From Bacillota bacterium (GTDB lineage: Bacteria; Bacillota; Clostridia; Lachnospirales; Lachnospiraceae): DNA of 64,000 nucleotides. The translations under genes were made by a program, and so were the position numbers. The first letter of the stretch is position 1, and every line of letters begins with the position of its first letter. The stretch is taken from the NCBI GenBank assembly GCA_023391695.1, contig JAEWAK010000037.1:186001-250000 (forward strand), in the 5' to 3' direction. Positions 58,967 through 64,000 of the stretch are shown piece by piece. The notes below the pieces were generated by a model, which made no database searches, was not told where the DNA came from, and saw nothing but the letters and a program-made list of their open reading frames with translations.

Positions 58967-60343
58967 TCAGGTTTCAAATCTCAATGACTTTTCAATGTGT
59001 TCCGTCAGTTCCTTGATATTCACCGTAATCTGTTTCATGGAATCCCTGTCCCGCAAGGTAACCGTACCATGTTTTAACGTATCCTCGTCCACGGTAATGG
59101 AAAAAGGTGTTCCGATTACATCCCCCCTGCGGTAACGCTTTCCAATATTGCCGGAATCATCGTAGGATACCATAAAGTGTTTTTTCAGGTTATTGTATAG
59201 TTCCAGGGCTTTTTCACCATGACGCTTTTTGATCAAAGGCAATACGTTAACTTTGATTGGTGCCAGCATGGGATGTATCTTTAAAACCTGCCTGGTTTCA
59301 CCGCCCTCCAGTTCTTCTTCCTCCAGGGCTTCAAACATAACCGCTAAGAAAATCCGGTCCAGGCCATAGGTGGATTCCACAATATACGGAATATATTTTT
59401 CCCCGGACTGTTCCTCATAATATTCCATGCTCTTACCCGAATACTCCTGATGCCTCTTTAAATCAAAATCCGTCCTGTTATGGGTGCCGTTGATTTCTCC
59501 CCATCCAAACGGAAATAAATACTCGATATCACAGGCCGCTTTCGCATAGTGGGCCAGTTTTTCATGGTCATGGTATCTTAAATGTTCATTGGGCAGGCCT
59601 AAAAACTCGAAAAAGGATATGCCATAGGTTTTAAAATACTCGTATAATTCCTCATCACTTCCCTTTTTACAAAAGGTCTGAAATTCCATCTGTTCAAATT
59701 CTATGGTCCGGAAAGTAAAATTACCGGGAGTTATTTCATTCCGGAAAGCTTTCCCGATCTGACCTATGCTAAAGGGCAGTTTTGTCCTCATGGTACGCAG
59801 GACATTTAAGAAATTAACATATTCCCCCTGGGCATTTTCCGGCCGCAGGTAAATGAGATTGGTATTTTCCTGGGTTACACCCCTCTTTGTTGCAAACATC
59901 AGGTTAAACTGGCGGATATCCGTAAAATTGTATTTCCCGCACTTGGGACAGGGTACTTTGTGTTCCTGGATATACATAAACATTTCTTCCTGCGTCATGG
60001 CATCCGCATTAACGGCTGAATCAAAATCACTGATCAGGTTATCCGCCCGGTGCCTGGTTTTACATTCCTTACAGTCCAATAAAGGGTCCGTAAAACTGGA
60101 TAAATGCCCGCTGGCTTCCCATACCGTGGGATTCATTAATATATCCGAATCAATCTCATAACTGTTGTCTCTTTTTTGGATGAAATAATATCGCCAGGCA
60201 TCTTTAAGATTATTTTTCAGTCTCGTACCCAGGGGGCCGTAATCCCAGGTATTTGCCAGGCCTCCGTATATTTCGCTGCCCTGGAAAATAAAACCGTACT
60301 GATTACAAAATGCTGCAAATTCTTCCATTGATAACTTTTTCAT
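58967..60343 (-). CDS. glyS: Glycyl-tRNA synthetase (dimeric type)
   Basis: A 458-residue class II synthetase of the single-chain alpha2 type: N-terminal CNQYGFIFQGSEIYGGLANTWDYGPLG, a C-x2-C zinc-like pair (LDCKECKTRH and VPCPKCGKYNF), motif 2 AQGEYVNFLNVLRTMRTKLPF with FRNEITPGNFTFRTIEFEQMEFQ, and motif 3 near VESTYGLDRIFLAVM. The C-terminal anticodon-binding domain completes it. It charges tRNA-Gly. Expression is controlled by the T-box leader at 60581-60890. The symbol is used for the dimeric enzyme; some databases call it glyQS. ATG follows CGGAGGTATACT. Confidence 0.96.
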   Translation of the reverse strand: MKKLSMEEFAAFCNQYGFIFQGSEIYGGLANTWDYGPLGTRLKNNLKDAWRYYFIQKRDNSYEIDSDILMNPTVWEASGHLSSFTDPLLDCKECKTRHRADNLISDFDSAVNADAMTQEEMFMYIQEHKVPCPKCGKYNFTDIRQFNLMFATKRGVTQENTNLIYLRPENAQGEYVNFLNVLRTMRTKLPFSIGQIGKAFRNEITPGNFTFRTIEFEQMEFQTFCKKGSDEELYEYFKTYGISFFEFLGLPNEHLRYHDHEKLAHYAKAACDIEYLFPFGWGEINGTHNRTDFDLKRHQEYSGKSMEYYEEQSGEKYIPYIVESTYGLDRIFLAVMFEALEEEELEGGETRQVLKIHPMLAPIKVNVLPLIKKRHGEKALELYNNLKKHFMVSYDDSGNIGKRYRRGDVIGTPFSITVDEDTLKHGTVTLRDRDSMKQITVNIKELTEHIEKSLRFET

Positions 60344-60580
60344 AGTATACCTCCGTCAATTATAATTATTTATGAATCAGTAAGAGTTCCACTTGCGAAA
60401 CTCCCCTGGTGCGTCCGGCAATGCCGGCCTAATTCCTTGTGGGCTAATACAGACTCTCACTCCTTAAAGAACAACGCGACGCTCGTGCCGAGCGAGTCTA
60501 ACAGGGCCGGCATAATTCTCTAAGCGTGAGTGTGCCTCCTGCCGATCGGGCTTTTTTGTGCGGGAAACACAATTTTCCGC
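60344..60580. other. Palindrome-rich spacer between T-box terminator and glyS
   Basis: About 235 bp that a read-through transcript must cross. It contains GCTCGTGCCGAGC, GGCAATGCCGGCC and AGACTCTCACTCC/GAGTGTG pairs and no ORF. Much more GC-rich than the surrounding intergenic DNA; probably an inserted short repeat. Confidence 0.45.
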
Positions 60581-60890
60581 ATAAAAAAATCCGCCCTAAA
60601 CAAATCGCTTAGGGCGAACTTATATGCTCAAAAGACGTTTCCTTAAGAAAAGTCTGTTTTATAGTCCGCGGTACCACCTAAATTCAGGATAACCTGCACT
60701 CATATACGGCACATTACTAATTTTATGCCGCTTCCTCGGATAACGGTGGAATCTTCCGTTGGCATCTACTTGGAATCTCTCCTTTCAAACCACAGCTCAA
60801 AGGCGCCTTCTATGTTATTGTACTGAAGATTCGCACCAGCCATCTTCTCTCTGAAAATCCAGCTAACATATACTATTCCCTGTCAAAGCC
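60581..60890 (-). ncRNA. T-box leader of glyS
   Basis: The minus strand carries the T-box core AGGTGGTACCGCGG (60666-60679), the antiterminator region, and the terminator stem CGCCCTAA/TTAGGGCG (60592-60616) followed by TTTTTTTAT. The 5' part has the AGAGA-type stem I features. A GGC triplet in AGAAGGCGCC (about 60805-60815) is the likely glycine specifier, consistent with glyS downstream. Uncharged tRNA-Gly binding would stabilise antitermination. Confidence 0.88.
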
Positions 60891-60977
60891 TTTAAATTTT
60901 TTCTAATTCTAACATTATACCGGAAGAAAGTCAAGGTATAATCAATGATTTAAATAACCATTTCAAGGACTTTCAAA

Positions 60978-61121
60978 TTAACCATTAAACCAAAATTCTA
61001 AAAATTTTTTCTTGTAACACGCCAAAGTACCGCTTCCGTCATCATGCCTGTCCACATAAATAAATCCATAGCGTTTCTTCAGCTGTGCGATACTTGCACT
61101 TACCAGATCAATACAGCTCCA
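60978..61121 (-). pseudogene. C-terminal relic of a GH1 6-phospho-beta-glucosidase
   Basis: In one minus-strand frame: WSCIDLVSASIAQLKKRYGF, then IYVDRHDDGSGTLACYKKKF and a stop at 60978. This is the conserved end of GH1 phospho-beta-glucosidases (CIDLVSAS...RYGFIYVD). Everything upstream is missing and no start exists, so a deletion left about 47 codons. A plus-strand ORF over it is a shadow. Confidence 0.7.
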
Positions 61122-61226
61122 GGATGTCTTTTATCGATGGAAATTATGCATTACGTATAATTCCGCGCGTACAGCCGTCAATTGTATTGCTTAAAATCCA
61201 TTTATCCGCTATAATAAACTTGTCTG

Positions 61227-61242
61227 TTGACTATTCAGTCAC
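61227..61242. repeat. Palindrome repeat, copy C
   Basis: TTGACTATTCAGTCAC matches the GTGAC[CT]AT[TC]CAGTCAC palindromes at 16033 and 33736 in 14-15 of 16 positions. It lies 54 bp upstream of the small membrane protein ATG. Confidence 0.5.
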
Positions 61243-61295
61243 ATTTCGCGGCATGTTTTATGTAACCATGCCTAAACATTACGAAAGGAGTATGT

Positions 61296-61517
61296 ATGAA
61301 AAAAGTGAAACGCATATTGGCGATAATCGTTGTTATTTTTTTAGTTTCCCTGTATGGATTGACTTTATATGCTGCCCTTACTTCTTCGCCTAACTCACAT
61401 GCCTTATTTCAAGCCAGTTTATATTCTACCGTTATAATTCCCATTATGATCTATGCCTATATATTAGTGTACCGGCTGTTAAAAAAAGAGTCACAGGATA
61501 AAATCCATAAAGAATGA
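61296..61517 (+). CDS. Small two-TM membrane protein
   Basis: Seventy-three residues with two hydrophobic helices (about 6-29, RILAIIVVIFLVSLYGLTLY; about 40-64, LYSTVIIPIMIYAYILVYRLL) and a charged tail. ATG follows GAAAGGAGTATGT. It resembles uncharacterised short membrane proteins common in Lachnospiraceae. No function assigned. Confidence 0.75.
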   Translation: MKKVKRILAIIVVIFLVSLYGLTLYAALTSSPNSHALFQASLYSTVIIPIMIYAYILVYRLLKKESQDKIHKE

Positions 61518-61574
61518 CAGGGATCAGAATTGTTACAGCCCAGCCATGGGTACCGCAAGGTGTTTTCTGTGCAT

Positions 61575-61616
61575 AATTTGTTGCAGTTCAGCCTTAAAGC
61601 TGAACTGCAACAAATT
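61575..61616. terminator. Strong hairpin between convergent genes
   Basis: Perfect 18-bp stem (AATTTGTTGCAGTTCAGC and its complement) with a 6-nt loop, between the small membrane protein gene and rarA. TTATTATT follows on the plus strand. Confidence 0.7.
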
Positions 61617-61618
61617 TA

Positions 61619-62944
61619 TTATTCCGCTTCTTTTTTTATTTTTTCCAAATGCTCTTTTAGCACCTTTTCATACCCCTGTTCCGAAAGTCTGTAAAAAACC
61701 CTGTCTTTTAATTCCTCGGGCAGATATTGCTGCTTTACATAATGGTTTTTATAATCATGGGCATATTTATATCCAAGTCCATGCCCTAATTTGGCAGCCC
61801 CCTTATAATGGGCATCCATAAGATGGGAAGGTATGGCTGCCGTTTTCTCATTCCGAACTGCCTCCATGGCCAATCCGATGGCCGTGACGGCGGAATTGCT
61901 TTTCGGTGCACAGGCTACATAAGCCGCCGCCTGAGCCAATATAATCTGCGCCTCCGGCATACCGATACGCTCGACTGCCTGGGCGGCAGACACCGCAACT
62001 GTCAGTGCACCCGGGTCTGCATTGGATACATCTTCCGAAGCACATATCATAATCCTTCTTGCAATAAAGGTAATGCTTTCACCGGCATATAACATTCTGG
62101 CCAGATAATATATGGCAGCATCCGGATCGGACCCTCTCATACTTTTAATAAAAGCCGATATGGTATCATAATGGTTATCTCCGGTTTTGTCATAACGGAC
62201 TACCCTTTTCTGGATACATTCACTGGCTACCGGCAGGGTAATGTGTATCTTGCCGTCTTCCGACCGTTCCGTGGTTAAAATCCCTAATTCGATGGCATTT
62301 AATGCTGCCCTGGCATCGCCGTTTGATATGTCCGAAAGGAAATCCAGGGCGTCTTCATCAATTACGGCATGGTAACCTCCCATTCCCCTTTCTTCATCAT
62401 ACACGGCACGGGTTAATAATTTTTTGATATCTTCTTTTTCCAGGGATTTTAATTCAAATATGATTGACCGGGATAATAAAGCGCCATTTACTTCAAAATA
62501 CGGGTTTTCCGTGGTGGCCCCAATAAGAATAATGGTTCCGTCTTCCACAAAAGGTAAGAGATAATCCTGCTGGCCTTTATTAAACCGGTGAATTTCATCA
62601 ATGAACAATATGGTTTTCTTCCCGTACATGCCGGCATTATTTTTAGCCTGGGCTATGACCTCTTCCATATCTTTTTTGCCGGCCGAAGTGGCATTTATCT
62701 GTTTAAATTCGGCACTGGTGGTTCCGGCGATCACTTTTGCCAGAGTGGTTTTACCGGTTCCCGGAGGGCCAAAAAATATAATCGAACTGATTTTATCCGC
62801 TTTTATTGCCCGGTATAACAGTTTATCCTTACCGATGATATGGCTTTGCCCTACCACTTCGTCCAGGGTTTTCGGGCGTAATCTGGATGCCAGCGGAGAA
62901 TCTTTCTCCAGATTGTTATTTCTCATATATTCAAACAAATCCAT
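61619..62944 (-). CDS. rarA: Replication-associated recombination protein A (AAA ATPase)
   Basis: A 441-residue AAA+ protein; ATG 62942-62944 (MDLFEYMRNNNLEKDSPLA) follows GGGGGA; the GTG/ATG codons further up are inside the site. ASRLRPKTLDEVVGQSHI, Walker A FFGPPGTGKTTLAKV, Walker B ILFIDEIHRFNKGQQD, sensor IGATTENPYFEVN, Arg finger region ALLSRSIIF; then the MgsA/RarA C-terminal tetramerisation domain (RMLYAGESITFIARRIMICA, NHYVKQQYLP). Acts at stalled replication forks. Monocistronic. Confidence 0.95.
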   Translation of the reverse strand: MDLFEYMRNNNLEKDSPLASRLRPKTLDEVVGQSHIIGKDKLLYRAIKADKISSIIFFGPPGTGKTTLAKVIAGTTSAEFKQINATSAGKKDMEEVIAQAKNNAGMYGKKTILFIDEIHRFNKGQQDYLLPFVEDGTIILIGATTENPYFEVNGALLSRSIIFELKSLEKEDIKKLLTRAVYDEERGMGGYHAVIDEDALDFLSDISNGDARAALNAIELGILTTERSEDGKIHITLPVASECIQKRVVRYDKTGDNHYDTISAFIKSMRGSDPDAAIYYLARMLYAGESITFIARRIMICASEDVSNADPGALTVAVSAAQAVERIGMPEAQIILAQAAAYVACAPKSNSAVTAIGLAMEAVRNEKTAAIPSHLMDAHYKGAAKLGHGLGYKYAHDYKNHYVKQQYLPEELKDRVFYRLSEQGYEKVLKEHLEKIKKEAE

Positions 62945-63418
62945 ATTTTCCCCCATTCCGCCGCCCACGGCGGCACTAATTTGCTGAAAGAAGCCGCATC
63001 CCGGATTCTTTCAGAGTAAAAGTATTTTACTTTTACTCTTGTGAAAGTACTTTTCTTTTACTCTTTACCCATACCTGTACATGACTTCCGGAATCTTAAA
63101 TTTATAAGACGGATTACGCAGACATAAACATTACGAACCGAACCATATCTTGTTGCTTATTCCCGCAACAAAAGCACTTCCTACATTGTATAGAAAAAAA
63201 CAAATTCAGTCAACGGTTGTTTCATATCCTGACAGGACAAAACAGAGAAAGTAAATGATACCAGGCAGAGAAATTTCCCGGATTTAGCGCAGATCTCTTT
63301 CAGAATACTCTTGATTTATACCGAAACTATGATAAAATAAAGAAATCACTAAGGTATCAGGAGGTTATGTTTCATCCTGACTTGTACGTGCGCCAATGCG
63401 CCACAGATGGGAGTTTTT
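62945..63418. other. Gene-free spacer with palindrome
   Basis: About 470 bp between divergent rarA and DUF4250. A perfect inverted repeat GAGTAAAAGT/ACTTTTACTC (63014-63038) and neighbouring ACTTTT words lie near rarA; the DUF4250 promoter (63311-63338) lies at the other end. The GCCGCC...GGCGGC word next to rarA also occurs upstream of accA (26500). Confidence 0.5.
63311..63338 (+). promoter_or_regulatory. Promoter of the DUF4250-yigZ unit
   Basis: TTGATT (63311-63316), 16-bp spacer, TAAAAT (63333-63338). Confidence 0.5.
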
Positions 63419-63595
63419 ATGTCAATTCCACAGGATCCCGTTATTTTACTAAGCTATATCAACACCCAGTTAAGGGATTATTATAAAGATTTAACAGAAT
63501 TATGCCGGAATTTAAATATAGATGAAATCGAAGTTAAAAAGAAGCTGGAATCCATTCAATATGAATACGATCCGGCCTTAAATCAATTTAAATAG
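63419..63595 (+). CDS. DUF4250 family protein
   Basis: Fifty-eight residues from ATG 63419 behind GGGAGTTTTT. The sequence MSIPQDPVILLSYINTQLRD and the following YKDLTELCRNLNIDEIEVKKKLESIQYEYD match the small DUF4250 family, common in Clostridia. Function unknown. It is 11 bp upstream of the yigZ-like gene and so in one operon. Confidence 0.8.
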   Translation: MSIPQDPVILLSYINTQLRDYYKDLTELCRNLNIDEIEVKKKLESIQYEYDPALNQFK

Positions 63596-63606
63596 GAGAT
63601 GGCCCT

Positions 63607-64000
63607 ATGACGCAATCCGTTCGTACCGTCTATTCCGGCGGTACCGGTGAAATAACTGAAAAAAAATCCAGATTCATAGCAACCGTTGCTCCTGTCTCAT
63701 CGGAAGAAGCCGCACTGGAATTTATTGAACAGCTCCGTAAAAAGTACTGGGATGCCAGCCATAACTGTTCTGCCTATGTAATCGGCTATAAGGACGAAAT
63801 CCAGCGATGCAGCGATGACGGTGAACCGTCTAAAACAGCGGGAAGGCCCATCCTTGATGTGCTGCTGGGTGAAGAAATCCATAATGCCGTTGTTGTCGTC
63901 ACCAGGTATTTCGGCGGTACACTGCTTGGGACCGGGGGACTGGTCCGGGCCTACCAAAGCGCTGCCAGAGAAGGTTTAAAGCAGAGCATCCTCATCGAAA
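63607..64000 (+). CDS. YigZ/IMPACT family protein (3' end outside window)
   Basis: N-terminal 131 residues visible. UPF0029/Impact N domain: EKKSRFIATVAPVSSEEAAL, WDASHNCSAYVIG, CSDDGEPSKTAGRPILDVL, VVVVTRYFGGTLLGTGGLVRAY. The family, including YigZ and YvyE, has an RNA/translation-linked fold but no settled enzymatic role. Start ATG 63607 follows AGGAGATGGCCCT. Confidence 0.9.
   Translation, partial: MTQSVRTVYSGGTGEITEKKSRFIATVAPVSSEEAALEFIEQLRKKYWDASHNCSAYVIGYKDEIQRCSDDGEPSKTAGRPILDVLLGEEIHNAVVVVTRYFGGTLLGTGGLVRAYQSAAREGLKQSILIE

Noticed and set aside
61085..61393. Plus-strand 102-codon ORF
   Set aside because: It overlaps the GH1 relic and the palindrome repeat, and the 73-residue membrane protein in another frame has the ribosome site.

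Overview
The window looks like a low-to-moderate GC Gram-positive anaerobe of the class Clostridia, most likely Lachnospiraceae (Anaerocolumna / Lachnoclostridium phytofermentans-like). This rests on gene content: a FabK-type type II fatty-acid operon, a rubrerythrin/rubredoxin/flavodiiron set, a single-chain dimeric-type glycyl-tRNA synthetase behind a T-box, a GH94-clan phosphorylase beside GH30, strong AGGAGG Shine-Dalgarno sites with occasional TTG/GTG starts, and a DUF4250 gene. No rRNA, tRNA, CRISPR array or intact transposase was seen. Taxonomy is inference. About three quarters of the genes lie on the minus strand.

Layout. 0-3.6 kb: HD-domain protein (cut by the window edge), secreted-type lytic transglycosylase, MFS exporter, P-II signalling protein. 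3.7-9.5 kb: LacI regulator, large GH94/GH161-like phosphorylase and GH30 hydrolase, an intracellular beta-glucan oligosaccharide module. 9.9-16 kb: amidase, then an oxygen/redox neighbourhood (flavodiiron protein, CPHC thioredoxin-like protein, thioredoxin, Crp/Fnr regulator, rubrerythrin, rubredoxin). 16.3-25.6 kb: D-lactate dehydrogenase and methylglyoxal synthase, citrate synthase, acyltransferase, YcxB-like membrane protein, GH29 fucosidase divergent from an AraC regulator. 25.7-34.1 kb: fatty-acid operon acpP-fabK-fabD-fabG-fabF-accB-fabZ-accC-accD-accA, downstream of a sigma/putative anti-sigma pair (34.2-35.2 kb). 35.4-42.6 kb: DUF4015 hydrolase-like protein, XRE regulator, SEC-C protein, a probable structured non-coding RNA (38.42-38.69 kb), HD, YdcF, HAD, an immunity-like hypothetical and a nitroreductase.

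42.8-48.2 kb is a decaying accessory stretch. It holds a truncated ORF next to a possible IS200/IS605-type right end, an AAA ATPase, a VOC C-terminal remnant, a DsbA-like protein, a P-loop kinase, two ABC-2 permeases without their ATPase, a broken TIM-barrel isomerase and an internally deleted YoaP-type acetyltransferase. 48.4-52.7 kb is a heterodimeric ABC exporter operon ending in its MarR regulator, with a consensus promoter and a 52-bp palindromic operator. 53.6-53.95 kb is a candidate type I toxin-antitoxin locus: a 35-47 aa holin-like toxin, a hairpin over its ribosome site, and a convergent antisense promoter sharing a bidirectional terminator. 54-64 kb: FMN-dependent alpha-hydroxy-acid oxidase, large DUF362 protein with an EF-hand-like loop, secreted beta-grasp repeat protein, glyS with T-box, relic of a GH1 phospho-beta-glucosidase, small membrane protein, RarA, DUF4250 and YigZ (cut by the right edge).

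The best candidates for something undescribed are the structured RNA at 38.4-38.7 kb and the type I toxin-antitoxin locus at 53.7 kb. A P-II protein lacking the uridylylated tyrosine and several families of short intergenic palindromic repeats come next.
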